DNA of 64,000 nt, taken from NCBI RefSeq assembly GCF_036287235.1, contig NZ_CP142850.1, positions 460,001 through 524,000 on the forward strand, read 5' to 3'. This DNA is from Exiguobacterium sp. 9-2 (GTDB lineage Bacteria; Bacillota; Bacilli; Exiguobacteriales; Exiguobacteriaceae). Shown piece by piece: positions 41,154 to 50,654 of the stretch. Made by a program: the position numbers and the translations under genes. Position 1 is the first letter of the stretch. Each line of letters opens with the position of its first letter. The notes below the pieces were generated by a model, which had not been told where the DNA came from, made no database searches, and was given only the letters and a program-made list of their open reading frames with translations.

Positions 41154-42359
41154 ATGTCAAAACAAAAATTAATCTTAGCGTACTCTGGGGGACTCGATAC
41201 ATCAGTAGCCATCAAATGGTTGAGCAAGGACTATGATGTCATTGCCTTATGCATGGATGTCGGAGAAGGAAAAGATTTATCCGTCATCAAGGAAAAAGCA
41301 CTCCTCGTCGGTGCGATCGAATCAATCGTTCTCGATGTCAAAGAAGAATTCGCACAAGACTTTGTCTTGCCAGCACTTCAATATGGCGCCCATTACGAAA
41401 ATGCCTATCCGTTGATCTCAGCGCTTTCGCGTCCATTGATCGCAGAAAAGCTCGTCGAAGTCGCACATCAGCATGGTGCGACGGCGGTCGCACACGGATG
41501 TACCGGAAAAGGGAACGACCAGGTCCGGTTCGAAGTTTCGGTCGCGGCACTTGATCCGTCACTCGAAGTCATCGCACCGGTTCGGGAATGGAAATGGTCA
41601 CGGGAAGAAGAGATCGCCTACGCGAAAGAAAACAATGTGCCAATCCCGATCAACCTCGACAGCCCATACTCGATCGACATGAACCTTTGGGGACGGAGTA
41701 ATGAATGTGGCGTCCTAGAAAATCCATGGACAGAACCACCACAAGACGCATATGCGTTGACGGTAGCACCAGAAGACGCTCCGGATCAGGCAGAAGAAGT
41801 CATTATCGGCTTTGAAGCAGGTGTTCCAGTTTCTATCAACGGGACGAAGTATCCATTAGCGAAACTGATTACGGAACTGAACATCATCGCTGGAGCACAT
41901 GGGGTCGGACGGATCGACCACGTCGAGAACCGTCTCGTCGGTATCAAATCGCGGGAAGTCTATGAGTGCCCAGGCGCAACTGTTTTACTCAAAGCGCACG
42001 CTACACTCGAGACGATTACATTGACGAAGGACGTCGCGCATTTCAAACCATTACTCAGCAAACAATACGCAGAAACAATCTACAACGGTCTCTTCCATGC
42101 GCCATTGACGAAAGGCTTGAAAGCTTTCTTGACGGCAACACAACAGGACGTTACAGGAGAAGTTCGCGTTAAACTGTTCAAAGGAAATGCAACTGTTACA
42201 GGTCGTCAGTCGGCTGTCTCGCTTTATGATGAGAAACTTGCGACGTACACGAAAGAAGATGCATTCGATCATGAAGCAGCAAAAGGCTTCATCAAATTAC
42301 ACGGTCTTGCCGTTTCAACGCATGCGAGTGTACATCGTCAGGCGGGTGTAACGAAATGA
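41154..42359 (+). CDS. argG: Argininosuccinate synthase
   Basis: ArgG condenses citrulline and aspartate with ATP. The 401-residue protein opens with the PP-loop [16 protein letters not shown] and contains [15 protein letters not shown] and [18 protein letters not shown]. An ACCAGGAGGG ribosome binding site precedes it. It overlaps argH by four bases; argG-argH is the usual pair. Confidence 0.97.
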   Translation: MSKQKLILAYSGGLDTSVAIKWLSKDYDVIALCMDVGEGKDLSVIKEKALLVGAIESIVLDVKEEFAQDFVLPALQYGAHYENAYPLISALSRPLIAEKLVEVAHQHGATAVAHGCTGKGNDQVRFEVSVAALDPSLEVIAPVREWKWSREEEIAYAKENNVPIPINLDSPYSIDMNLWGRSNECGVLENPWTEPPQDAYALTVAPEDAPDQAEEVIIGFEAGVPVSINGTKYPLAKLITELNIIAGAHGVGRIDHVENRLVGIKSREVYECPGATVLLKAHATLETITLTKDVAHFKPLLSKQYAETIYNGLFHAPLTKGLKAFLTATQQDVTGEVRVKLFKGNATVTGRQSAVSLYDEKLATYTKEDAFDHEAAKGFIKLHGLAVSTHASVHRQAGVTK

Positions 42360-43726
42360 CCAAACTCTGGGGTGGACGTTTTACGGAAAGTGCTTCCGCT
42401 CAAGCGGAAGCCTTCGGAGCATCAATCACGTTCGATCAAAAATTAGCAAGCGTTGATTTGAAAGGCAGTCTCGCACATGCACAGATGTTATTTGAACAAG
42501 GGATTCTCGCTCAAGATGAGTGGACACAAATCCAGCAAGGATTAAAGCAACTCGAAGCGACGTTAAAGGACCATTCCTACACATTAGCGGACGAAGACAT
42601 TCATATGAATCTTGAGCGTTTGTTGACGGAACAGATCGGTCCAGTTGCAGGGAAACTGCATACGGCACGGAGCCGAAACGATCAAGTCGCAACCGATTTA
42701 CATCTATGGATGGAGCAGCATGTCGAAGCGTTGACGACGGCATTACGCGAGCTCCAATCGGTCATTACGGAACAAGCTGAGCAACATATCGAGACGGTTA
42801 TGCCGGGGTATACGCATTTGCAACGGGCACAACCAATCTCGCTTGCGCATCACTTGCTCGCTTATTTCTGGATGTTCGAACGTGATGTCGAACGGTTGAC
42901 GGACAATCAAAAACGAATTCGGAAATCACCACTCGGGGCAGGCGCGCTCGCGGGGACCACGTTCCCGATCGACCGTTTCCGTTCTGCCGAGTTGCTCGGT
43001 TTTGAGTCGGTCTATCCGAACAGTCTCGATGCTGTCTCCGACCGCGACTTTGTCATTGAATATCTCGGAATCGCCTCGACCGTCATGATGCATCTCTCAC
43101 GTTTTTGTGAAGAAATCATCATCTGGGCGTCGCAAGAATTCGGCTTCATCGAGTTGTCTGACGCCTTCTCGACAGGCTCAAGCATGATGCCACAAAAGAA
43201 AAACCCTGATTTTGCTGAATTGATTCGTGGAAAAACAGGTCGCGTCTACGGCAACCTGATGGGCTTCTTGACGACGATGAAGGCATTACCACTCGCTTAC
43301 AACAAAGACATGCAAGAGGATAAGGAAGGGGTCTTCGATACAGCAGATACCGTTCTCAAGTCCGTTCAAATCTTCACCGGAATGATTGAATCCGCGACGT
43401 TTAAGACCGAAGCGCTCAAGAAGGCGACAATGCAAGACTTCTCGAATGCAACGGAACTCGCCGACTACCTTGTAACGAAAGGCATACCATTCCGGGAAGC
43501 GCATGAAATCGTAGGGAAAGCCGTCCTTTACTGTGTGCAGAACGGTTGTTTCCTGAAGGACTTGAATCTCGAGACGTATCAAACGTTCCATCCTGATATC
43601 ACAGAAGACGTCTATCCGCTCCTCGATCCGGTTCAAGCAGTGGCACGCCGGACAAGCTACGGCGGTACAGGGTTTGCTGCCGTTTCGGAGCAACTCGAAC
43701 TCGCGAAACAGCATCTTGCGAATTGA
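42356..43726 (+). CDS. argH: Argininosuccinate lyase
   Basis: ArgH splits argininosuccinate into arginine and fumarate. It is in the same superfamily as PurB: the signature [11 protein letters not shown] lies near residue 276, [14 protein letters not shown] near 103 and [12 protein letters not shown] near 150. Length is 456 residues. Its start overlaps the argG stop. A weak hairpin (AATCAGTCA/TGACTGGATT near 43740) without a T run follows. Confidence 0.97.
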   Translation: MTKLWGGRFTESASAQAEAFGASITFDQKLASVDLKGSLAHAQMLFEQGILAQDEWTQIQQGLKQLEATLKDHSYTLADEDIHMNLERLLTEQIGPVAGKLHTARSRNDQVATDLHLWMEQHVEALTTALRELQSVITEQAEQHIETVMPGYTHLQRAQPISLAHHLLAYFWMFERDVERLTDNQKRIRKSPLGAGALAGTTFPIDRFRSAELLGFESVYPNSLDAVSDRDFVIEYLGIASTVMMHLSRFCEEIIIWASQEFGFIELSDAFSTGSSMMPQKKNPDFAELIRGKTGRVYGNLMGFLTTMKALPLAYNKDMQEDKEGVFDTADTVLKSVQIFTGMIESATFKTEALKKATMQDFSNATELADYLVTKGIPFREAHEIVGKAVLYCVQNGCFLKDLNLETYQTFHPDITEDVYPLLDPVQAVARRTSYGGTGFAAVSEQLELAKQHLAN

Positions 43727-43755
43727 CGAATTTTGAAAAAAATCAGTCAAATGAC

Positions 43756-43784
43756 TGGATTTAACAAAAGATGTCTGCTATAAC
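43756..43784 (+). promoter_or_regulatory. Possible promoter of the lysine operon
   Basis: TATAAC (43779-43784) lies 17 bases after a weak -35 TGGATT (43756-43761), about ten bases before the riboswitch begins. The spacing is right but the -35 match is poor. Confidence 0.4.
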
Positions 43785-43800
43785 TGTAACTAACAACCGA

Positions 43801-43970
43801 CAGATAGAGGCGCGGATGACATGAGTAGCATCATTCTTGAAGGCAAGCATGCTGAATGATGTGAAAGGGGAAGTCCGCCGAAGTGAACGAGAAGATGCTT
43901 CTTCTTATTTGCTGGTACAACGGTTAAGATCCGTTGTACTGCCGAAACCGATGTTTCGGAGCGCTATCTT
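43801..43970 (+). ncRNA. Lysine riboswitch (L box) aptamer
   Basis: The leader shows the L-box pattern: AGATAGAGGCGC at the 5' side, an AGTAGCATCATTC arm with its mate GAATGATG, the conserved AAAGGGGAAGTCCGCCGAAG, a TACAACGG/CCGTTGTA arm, and a closing CTATCT. P1 pairs 43802-43807 with 43964-43969. It lies between argH and lysC and is followed by a strong terminator, so high lysine should stop transcription before lysC. The family is well known; regulation here is inferred from this match. Confidence 0.95.
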
Positions 43971-44015
43971 ACGTAAAAGAACGAATGACTTTGTCTTCGT
44001 TTGTCCGATCGTGAT

Positions 44016-44059
44016 AACGACGGGCCGTAGGAACGCTCCTACCGGCCCGTCGTTTTTTT
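44016..44059 (+). terminator. Riboswitch-controlled terminator before lysC
   Basis: AACGACGGGCC-GTAGGA (44016-44032) pairs with TCCTAC-C-GGCCCGTCGTT (44037-44054), with one bulged C, followed by a run of T. It lies 28 bases before the lysC start and is the expected expression platform of the L box. Confidence 0.93.
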
Positions 44060-44086
44060 CTGTATCGGGACAAAGGAGATAGGATT

Positions 44087-45286
44087 GTGACAACTGTACT
44101 TAAATTTGGTGGAAGCTCGGTTGCGACTGTCGAACAGATTCAGTCTATTGCGAATTATTTGAAGAGTCGCGCAGCCGAAGGTGAAAAACTCGTCGTCGTC
44201 GTTTCGGCGATGGGCAAGATGACAGATTCTTTGATCGCTCAGGCGCAAGCCATCACGGATCGCCCTGAGCGGCGAGAACTCGATCGGTTGCTTGCCATCG
44301 GAGAAGAACAGACGATTTCATTACTCAGCATCGCTCTCAACTCACTTGGCGTCAAAGCGTTATCGCAAACGGGCGCGCAAGCAGGGATCAGCACGATGGG
44401 CGTGCATACGAAAAGTAAAATCAAACAGATCGATGGAGATCTATTACGACAAAAACTCGAAACGTACGATGTTGTCATCGTCGCCGGATTCCAAGGTGTC
44501 AACGAACTTGGTGACGTGACGACACTCGGACGAGGCGGATCGGATACGACGGCTGTTGCTCTTGCGGCAGTCCTTGATAAACGGTGTGAAATCTACACTG
44601 ATGTCGACGGTGTGTATACGGCTGATCCACGAATCCATGCCACTGCTCAACCGATTCCACATATCTCGTATGATGAGATGATGGAAATGAGCGCCCTCGG
44701 GTCGAAGGTCATGGAAATGCGAAGTGTCGAACTAGGAAAAAAATACGGCGTACACATCTTCGTCGGGAAAACACTTGAATCGAAAAGGGGAACATGGATC
44801 ATGGAAGCGACGGAAACAATGGAACAAAAAGCGGTGACGAGTGTCAGTGTGACGAAGAACGTCTTGACGGTATCAATCAAACACGTACCGCAAACGAATG
44901 CAGCAGTAGCCGATATCTTCGAACTCTTATCGAACCGTCACGTCAATATCGACATGATCAGTCAAACGACGTTCGACAGTGACATCTTCTTATCGTTCTC
45001 TTGTCCACTCGACGAGGAAGAGTTCCTCGACGAAGCATTGAAAGATATCATGGATCGCTTCACGACAGTCAAGGTCGACCGCCACGATCAGCACGCGAAG
45101 TTGTCTGTCGTCGGAATCGGAATGCGAGATGCGACAGGTGTTGCCTCAAAGTTGTTCGCGATCTTCCGAGCGGAGAACATCCCGTTCTATCAAGTTACGA
45201 CATCAGAAATCAGTATCTCGTATACGATTGCACAAGCAGATATCGAACGGACGGTTGCAGCGATTGCAAACGCGTTCGAGTTATAA
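44087..45286 (+). CDS. lysC: Aspartokinase
   Basis: LysC phosphorylates aspartate, the entry to lysine, diaminopimelate, threonine and methionine. The 399-residue protein has KFGGSSVA at the N-terminus, GRGGSDTTAVALA near residue 148, and two C-terminal ACT domains with VSIKHVPQTNAAVADIFELL. Start is GTG 44087 behind AAAGGAGAT. Control by the lysine riboswitch suggests the lysine-linked isozyme. Confidence 0.95.
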   Translation: MTTVLKFGGSSVATVEQIQSIANYLKSRAAEGEKLVVVVSAMGKMTDSLIAQAQAITDRPERRELDRLLAIGEEQTISLLSIALNSLGVKALSQTGAQAGISTMGVHTKSKIKQIDGDLLRQKLETYDVVIVAGFQGVNELGDVTTLGRGGSDTTAVALAAVLDKRCEIYTDVDGVYTADPRIHATAQPIPHISYDEMMEMSALGSKVMEMRSVELGKKYGVHIFVGKTLESKRGTWIMEATETMEQKAVTSVSVTKNVLTVSIKHVPQTNAAVADIFELLSNRHVNIDMISQTTFDSDIFLSFSCPLDEEEFLDEALKDIMDRFTTVKVDRHDQHAKLSVVGIGMRDATGVASKLFAIFRAENIPFYQVTTSEISISYTIAQADIERTVAAIANAFEL

Positions 45287-45299
45287 GGAGGAAAACAGC

Positions 45300-46292
45300 A
45301 TGTATCATGTAGCCGTCATTGGAGCAACCGGCGCCGTCGGTCAAAAAATGTTACAAGTACTCGCAGAACTGGATTTCCCGGTCAGCCGCTTATCCGCCTA
45401 TGCTTCTGCTCGTTCAGCAGGGAACACGGTACAGTTCAAAGGAGAAGACATCACGATTCAAGCGTTGACACCGAACATCACGGAAGACGGTATCGATGTC
45501 GCGCTGTTCGCAGCGGGCGGAACGATCAGTGAACAATATGCCCCTTTACTAGCTGAAAATGGAACACTCGTCGTCGATAACTCAAGTGCCTTCCGGATGC
45601 AGGAGACGATTCCGCTTGTTGTGCCAGAAGTTAATCCACAATCGATTCAAGCGACGGATCGCTTAATTGCGAATCCGAACTGTTCGACGATTCAATCCGT
45701 CGTCGCCTTAGCACCGCTCCAGTCACTGGGATTCGAACGGATCAATTACACGACGTATCAGGCAGTATCGGGTTCTGGTCAAAAAGGGATCGAGGACTTG
45801 GCGCGTGGGGCGCGCGGAGAAGAACCTGTCAATTATCCGCATCCGATTCACGATAACATCTTGCCGCATATCGATGTGTTCCTTGAGAACGGCTATACGA
45901 AAGAGGAGCAGAAGATGATTGATGAAACAAGAAAAATCTTCAATCTTCCAGCATTGCCTGTCAGTGCGACGTGTGTCCGGGTTCCGGTCACGAACTCTCA
46001 CTCGGTTGCAATCAATGTCACGTTTACACAACCGACGACGGTTGCAACGATTCGTGAAGCACTTAAAAACGCACCCGGCGTCGTCCTCGTCGATGATGTC
46101 GCGAATACACGCTATCCGATGCCACTCGATGCGAGTGGGACGGACGACGTCTACGTCGGTCGGATTCGACAAGATGATAGTCTCGCGAACACGTTCCATC
46201 TTTGGTGTGTAGCTGACAACATCCGAAAAGGTGCTGCGTCGAACGCCGTACAAGTTGCACGCCAAGCGATCGAAGAGTCGATTCATTCATAA
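45300..46292 (+). CDS. asd: Aspartate-semialdehyde dehydrogenase
   Basis: Asd reduces aspartyl phosphate to aspartate semialdehyde with NADPH. It opens VAVIGATGAVGQKMLQVL (nucleotide fold); the catalytic cysteine is Cys128 in NPNCSTIQ, and VSATCVRVPV with a following His completes the site. Length is 330 residues from ATG 45300, which follows TAAGGAGG. The reading frame is open upstream inside lysC, but that part is overlap. Confidence 0.96.
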   Translation: MYHVAVIGATGAVGQKMLQVLAELDFPVSRLSAYASARSAGNTVQFKGEDITIQALTPNITEDGIDVALFAAGGTISEQYAPLLAENGTLVVDNSSAFRMQETIPLVVPEVNPQSIQATDRLIANPNCSTIQSVVALAPLQSLGFERINYTTYQAVSGSGQKGIEDLARGARGEEPVNYPHPIHDNILPHIDVFLENGYTKEEQKMIDETRKIFNLPALPVSATCVRVPVTNSHSVAINVTFTQPTTVATIREALKNAPGVVLVDDVANTRYPMPLDASGTDDVYVGRIRQDDSLANTFHLWCVADNIRKGAASNAVQVARQAIEESIHS

Positions 46293-46309
46293 AAAAGGAG
46301 GAGTTCTTC

Positions 46310-47191
46310 ATGTTCAAAGGAGCAGGTACAGCACTCGTCACACCATTTAATGAAGCAGGCGAGTTGGATTTACATGTATTCGAACGCTTGATCGAGCAAC
46401 AACTCGCAGCAGGGATTCAGGCACTTGTCGTCGGAGGGACGACAGGAGAAGGCTCGACATTGACGAATACGGAATTCGAACAACTACTGACGACTGCCGT
46501 TCAGGTCACGGCAGGACGAGTACCCATCATTGCAGGAACGGGTTCGAACAACACGGCAGTAACGATCGAGAAAACATTACTCGCAGAACGCCTCGGTGCG
46601 GACGCAGCGATGCTTGTGACGCCTTATTACAATAAAACATCACAAGCTGGTCTCATCGCACACTTCACGGCAGTTGCTGATGCTACACAATTACCAATCA
46701 TGCTGTACAATGTCCCGTCACGGACTGGTGTTGCGATTGCCGTCGAAACAGCGGTGACATTGGCACGTCATCCTCGGATTCAAGCTTTTAAAGAAGCGAG
46801 TGGAGACGTCAGCTTCATGGGTGAACTGATGGCGGCGATTCCGGAAGACTTCGCGGTCTTCTGTGGAAATGATGATCAAATCCTACCGTACATGGCATGG
46901 GGTGCACAGGGCGTCATCTCGGTTCTTTCAAATCCGTATCCAGCAGAGACACAAGCACTTGCTGAAGCGTTACTCGCGCAAGATCTCGCCACGGCCCGCC
47001 GGATTCAGGCAGACTTGTTACCAGTCATCGGTGCTTTGTTCAGTGACGTCAATCCGATTCCAGTTAAAGCATCGCTTGAAGAACTTGGCTTTGCTGTCGG
47101 TGCACCGCGCTTACCACTCGTCCGTCAATCGGAATCGGGTCATGCCCATTTACTTGAAACAATGCGTGCTTACAAAGGAGTGGTTCGATGA
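46310..47191 (+). CDS. dapA: 4-hydroxy-tetrahydrodipicolinate synthase
   Basis: DapA condenses pyruvate and aspartate semialdehyde. The 293-residue TIM barrel has VGGTTGEGSTL near residue 43, YYNKTSQAGL, and the Schiff-base Lys161 in AFKEASGD. It sits behind AAAGGAGGAG and overlaps dapB by four bases. Confidence 0.97.
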   Translation: MFKGAGTALVTPFNEAGELDLHVFERLIEQQLAAGIQALVVGGTTGEGSTLTNTEFEQLLTTAVQVTAGRVPIIAGTGSNNTAVTIEKTLLAERLGADAAMLVTPYYNKTSQAGLIAHFTAVADATQLPIMLYNVPSRTGVAIAVETAVTLARHPRIQAFKEASGDVSFMGELMAAIPEDFAVFCGNDDQILPYMAWGAQGVISVLSNPYPAETQALAEALLAQDLATARRIQADLLPVIGALFSDVNPIPVKASLEELGFAVGAPRLPLVRQSESGHAHLLETMRAYKGVVR

Positions 47192-47934
47192 GACTCGCGT
47201 TACACGGTTATGGGGCGACAGGACAATACGTCGTCGAACTAGCAGCGCAAAGTGTCGTTGCGATCGTTGACCGGACGAAGTCATCCGATACAATCGCTTC
47301 ATATGCCGAGCTGACGGAGATGTCAGAAACAGTCGATGCGATCATCGACTTCTCGCATCCGAGTTTGCTACCGGATCTACTCGCATACGGGCTGGCGACA
47401 AAGACGCCACTCGTTATCGCGACGACTGGTTTTTCTGAAGCGGAGCTTGCGTCCATCAAGGACGCTGCAAAAGAAATTCCGATCTTCCAGTCGTATAACA
47501 TGTCGTATGGTATCGCAATGGTGCAGCAACTACTGAAGACACTGGTGCCACTGGCAGGGGCGTATGACATCGAATTGCTTGAGAAACATCATAATCAAAA
47601 AGTCGATGCTCCAAGTGGGACGGCCGAGTTGTTACTGCAAACGATTCAGACGGCACGTGACGTCACACCTGTGTATGACCGGTCGCAGACGCGGCAAAAG
47701 CGGGAGACGAACGAGATCGGGATGCATGCGATGCGCGGTGGAACGATCTTCGGAGAACACGAAGTCTTATTCGCAGGTGTCGACGAGTTGATTGAAATCA
47801 AACATACAGCGCTATCGAAAAAAGTATTTGCTTCTGGTGCGATCAAAGCAGCTGAAGCACTCATTCAAAAAACAGCGGGACTCTATACGTTAGAGACGCT
47901 CTACACACAGGAGGATTCACATGTTACTCACTGA
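47188..47934 (+). CDS. dapB: 4-hydroxy-tetrahydrodipicolinate reductase
   Basis: DapB reduces the DapA product with NAD(P)H. The 248-residue protein begins [14 protein letters not shown] (a slightly shortened nucleotide loop) and carries the DapB signature [18 protein letters not shown] near residue 129, with the catalytic His-His and Lys. It overlaps dapA by four bases and dapH by 14. Confidence 0.96.
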   Translation: MRLALHGYGATGQYVVELAAQSVVAIVDRTKSSDTIASYAELTEMSETVDAIIDFSHPSLLPDLLAYGLATKTPLVIATTGFSEAELASIKDAAKEIPIFQSYNMSYGIAMVQQLLKTLVPLAGAYDIELLEKHHNQKVDAPSGTAELLLQTIQTARDVTPVYDRSQTRQKRETNEIGMHAMRGGTIFGEHEVLFAGVDELIEIKHTALSKKVFASGAIKAAEALIQKTAGLYTLETLYTQEDSHVTH

Positions 47935-48628
47935 TGCTTACGAAATTGCTAAATTCATTAAAGATGCAAAAAAACAAACACCGGTAAAACTTTATGTTAA
48001 CGGCGATTTGGCGGGCTTGACGATCGAAGGTGCTACAGCGTTCGGATCAGATGAATCAAAAATTTTCTTCGCAGATGCAGGACTTGCGGCTACTTTCTTA
48101 GAAAAGTATTCAGATCGCATCACGGATGTTCATGTGGAGTATGACCGTCGCAACAGTGCGGTACCTATGCTTGATACACGTCATTTGAATGCGCGAATCG
48201 AACCAGGTTCATGGATTCGTGATCATGTCGTCATTGGTGACAACGCGGTCGTTATGATGGGTGCCATCATTAATATCGGCGCATCGATCGGAGATGGTAC
48301 AATGATTGATATGAACGCTGTCGTCGGTGCACGTGGGACGATCGGGAAAAACGTTCATGTCGGCGCAGGTGCCGTGGTCGCGGGTGTCCTCGAACCACCT
48401 TCAAAAACACCTGTCATCATTGAAGACGGTGTCTTGATTGGTGCGAATGCAGTCATTCTCGAAGGCGTCAAAGTCGGTAAAGATGCCGTCGTCGCTGCCG
48501 GTAGTGTCGTCACAGAAGACGTACCTGCTGGAAGCGTCGTTGCCGGAACACCTGCACGTGTCATCAAACAGAAAGATGCGAAAACAGAAGAGAAGACGCA
48601 ATTGGTGGATGATTTACGTTCACTCTGA
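47921..48628 (+). CDS. dapH: Tetrahydrodipicolinate N-acetyltransferase
   Basis: DapH acetylates tetrahydrodipicolinate, committing the cell to the acetylase branch of lysine synthesis. The 235-residue protein has an N-terminal alpha/beta part and left-handed beta-helix hexapeptide repeats ([37 protein letters not shown]). It is the YkuQ type. This branch next needs an aminotransferase and a deacetylase (DapL). The deacetylase gene that follows dapH in Bacillus and Staphylococcus is missing here. Confidence 0.95.
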   Translation: MLLTDAYEIAKFIKDAKKQTPVKLYVNGDLAGLTIEGATAFGSDESKIFFADAGLAATFLEKYSDRITDVHVEYDRRNSAVPMLDTRHLNARIEPGSWIRDHVVIGDNAVVMMGAIINIGASIGDGTMIDMNAVVGARGTIGKNVHVGAGAVVAGVLEPPSKTPVIIEDGVLIGANAVILEGVKVGKDAVVAAGSVVTEDVPAGSVVAGTPARVIKQKDAKTEEKTQLVDDLRSL

Positions 48629-48653
48629 TTGACGTCGAAGAGGAGGAAAACAC

Positions 48654-49586
48654 ATGGCAGTGGATACACAGTATGGAGAAGCAATTTGGTTAGATGGAGT
48701 CTTTCATGATCCGAAAGATGCGAACACGAGCGTCATGTCACATGCGATTCACTATGGTAGTGGATTCTTTGAAGGAATTCGTGCCTACGCGACACCGGAC
48801 GGACCGGCGATTTTCCAATTGAAGGAACATATTGAACGTCTTTTCCGTAGTTGCGCCTATTACCACGTCACAATTCCGTATACGGTTGATGAACTCGTCC
48901 AGGCGACGATTGATCTAGTTGCGAAAAACGGATTCGAATCTTGTTATATCCGTCCATTCGTGTTCCTCGGTACGCCATGGCAAGCATTGATGGCGAAAGA
49001 TACGACAGTTCATGTCGGCATCTCTTGCTGGGAACTTGGGGAATACTTCGATAAAGGCGCTGGCATCCGTGCTAAAGTCGCGTCATATCGCCGCGTCTCA
49101 TCAACGATGATGCCGATGCAAGCGAAAGCGGCTGCCAACTATATGAACTCACAACTCTTAAAAGGTGAAGCCATCCGTGATGGATTTGATGAAGCGATCG
49201 CACTCGACATGAACGGAAATGTCAGTGAAGCGAGTGTCGCGAACCTCTTCCTTCTTAAAAACGGAACGATTCATACACCATCACTTGATTGTTCAGTACT
49301 CGATGGTATCACACGCCAAGTCATTATCCGTTTGGCACAAGATCAAGGCTATCCTGTCGTCGAACGTCACATCGGACGCGATGAATTATATGTCGCAGAT
49401 GAGATTTTCTTAACAGGAACAGCTGCTGAAATCACGAGTGTCGGCGAAATCGATCATATCTCCATCAACGGCGGAACACGGAACGTCGCAGATGAATTGC
49501 TCGATCTTTACCGTCAAGCCGTCACAGGTCAATTGCCGCAATACGCGGATTGGTTGACGTATGTGACTCCAGCTGTTGCGGAATGA
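48654..49586 (+). CDS. Class IV aminotransferase, branched-chain (IlvE) type
   Basis: The 310-residue PLP enzyme is a fold-type IV aminotransferase with SHAIHYGSGFFEGIRAY near residue 30, the PLP lysine at Lys158 in QAKAAANYMNS, and GNVSEASVANLFLLK. By sequence it looks like IlvE, which interconverts branched-chain amino acids and keto acids. Its place in the lysine operon, between dapH and alr, is odd. It could supply the aminotransferase step on N-acetyl-oxo-aminopimelate or simply be a co-regulated ilvE. Both are inference. Confidence 0.88.
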   Translation: MAVDTQYGEAIWLDGVFHDPKDANTSVMSHAIHYGSGFFEGIRAYATPDGPAIFQLKEHIERLFRSCAYYHVTIPYTVDELVQATIDLVAKNGFESCYIRPFVFLGTPWQALMAKDTTVHVGISCWELGEYFDKGAGIRAKVASYRRVSSTMMPMQAKAAANYMNSQLLKGEAIRDGFDEAIALDMNGNVSEASVANLFLLKNGTIHTPSLDCSVLDGITRQVIIRLAQDQGYPVVERHIGRDELYVADEIFLTGTAAEITSVGEIDHISINGGTRNVADELLDLYRQAVTGQLPQYADWLTYVTPAVAE

Positions 49587-50641
49587 AGACGCGTACACTC
49601 GTTACGATCGATCGGAAGGCGGTGCGACAGAACGTCGCATCGGTCTTCGCTCGGTCACGTAAACATATTTTTGCCGTGGTCAAGAACAATGCGTATAACT
49701 TAGGGATGCTCGAGATGGTCGAGACGCTGATGGCGTCTGATGTGCATCATTTTGCTGTCGCCGAGTTGTATGAAGCCATTGAAATCAAAACGAATTTTCC
49801 AGACAGTTATGTACTGGTGATGAATCCGACGGAGGATTTTGAAACAGCACGACGTTTCGGAATTGCACTCGGTGTCTCATCGCTAGAATGGCTCGCCCTA
49901 AACAGTAAACAGCTGCAAGGAATCGAGTTACATTTGAAGATCAACGTCGGGATGAATCGTTTTGGTGTCAATTCGCTTCAAGAGGCGGAAGCTGTTCTTG
50001 CGCTTGCGCAAGCAGATTCGCTCGCTTTAACGGGTTTATATACACACTTTCCACTTGCCGATGAACCGGATGCGGATCACGATGGACAAGTCGAACGTTT
50101 CGTCGCCATTGCCGATGTACTACGAAATCGCCATACGTTTACGTATATGCACTCGGAAAACAGTGCAACGATCGTCAAACACGATCCGCGTCTCGCATTT
50201 TGTAATTATGTCCGCCCTGGAATCTTCTTATTCGGCTATTCACCGATCGAAAAGATGGACTGGCTCGTGCCATCGCTACGGATGACGACGGAGGTCGTTG
50301 AAATTCGCGAAATCAGACCGGGTGAGCACGTGGGATATGGCACGAACTTTACGAGTACAGAACCGATGCGGATTGCCATCTTACCAGTCGGCTATGGAGA
50401 CGGTGTCGTCCGTGGGCGTGCCGCTCTGCCTGTTCATATTAAAGAAAAACCTTATCCGGTCATCAATAAATTATTCATGAGTCATACGTTCGTCGCTGTC
50501 GATGGAACGGTTGAGGTCGGAGACGAGGTCGTGCTATACGGGGATGGCGTTGAAATTGACGATATCACCCGGACAGGAGCAGCGAACAATTCAGAGCAGA
50601 TGTGTGCCCGATCGTGGCGTTTGACGCATCAGTATCTATAA
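49583..50641 (+). CDS. alr: Alanine racemase family protein
   Basis: The 352-residue fold-type III PLP enzyme has its PLP lysine at Lys34 in AVVKNNAYNLG (usual form VKANAYGHG), the active-site tyrosine segment VGYGTNFTS, and LPVGYGDGVVRG. It should make D-alanine for peptidoglycan. The motifs differ enough from housekeeping Alr that it matches the second racemase found in the staphylococcal dap operon (alr2 before lysA); another amino acid is possible. It starts at ATG 49583, overlapping the aminotransferase stop, with only a weak ribosome binding site. Confidence 0.85.
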   Translation: MKTRTLVTIDRKAVRQNVASVFARSRKHIFAVVKNNAYNLGMLEMVETLMASDVHHFAVAELYEAIEIKTNFPDSYVLVMNPTEDFETARRFGIALGVSSLEWLALNSKQLQGIELHLKINVGMNRFGVNSLQEAEAVLALAQADSLALTGLYTHFPLADEPDADHDGQVERFVAIADVLRNRHTFTYMHSENSATIVKHDPRLAFCNYVRPGIFLFGYSPIEKMDWLVPSLRMTTEVVEIREIRPGEHVGYGTNFTSTEPMRIAILPVGYGDGVVRGRAALPVHIKEKPYPVINKLFMSHTFVAVDGTVEVGDEVVLYGDGVEIDDITRTGAANNSEQMCARSWRLTHQYL

Positions 50642-50654
50642 GGAGGAACTTATT

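Noticed and set aside
43837-44082. Short plus-strand reading frame inside the lysine leader
   Set aside because: It runs through the riboswitch and terminator stems, so the RNA structure explains the sequence better than a protein does.
45129-45299. Upstream extension of asd into lysC
   Set aside because: The extra residues are Arg/Ser-rich readings of lysC in another frame, while ATG 45300 follows TAAGGAGG and begins the nucleotide-binding fold.
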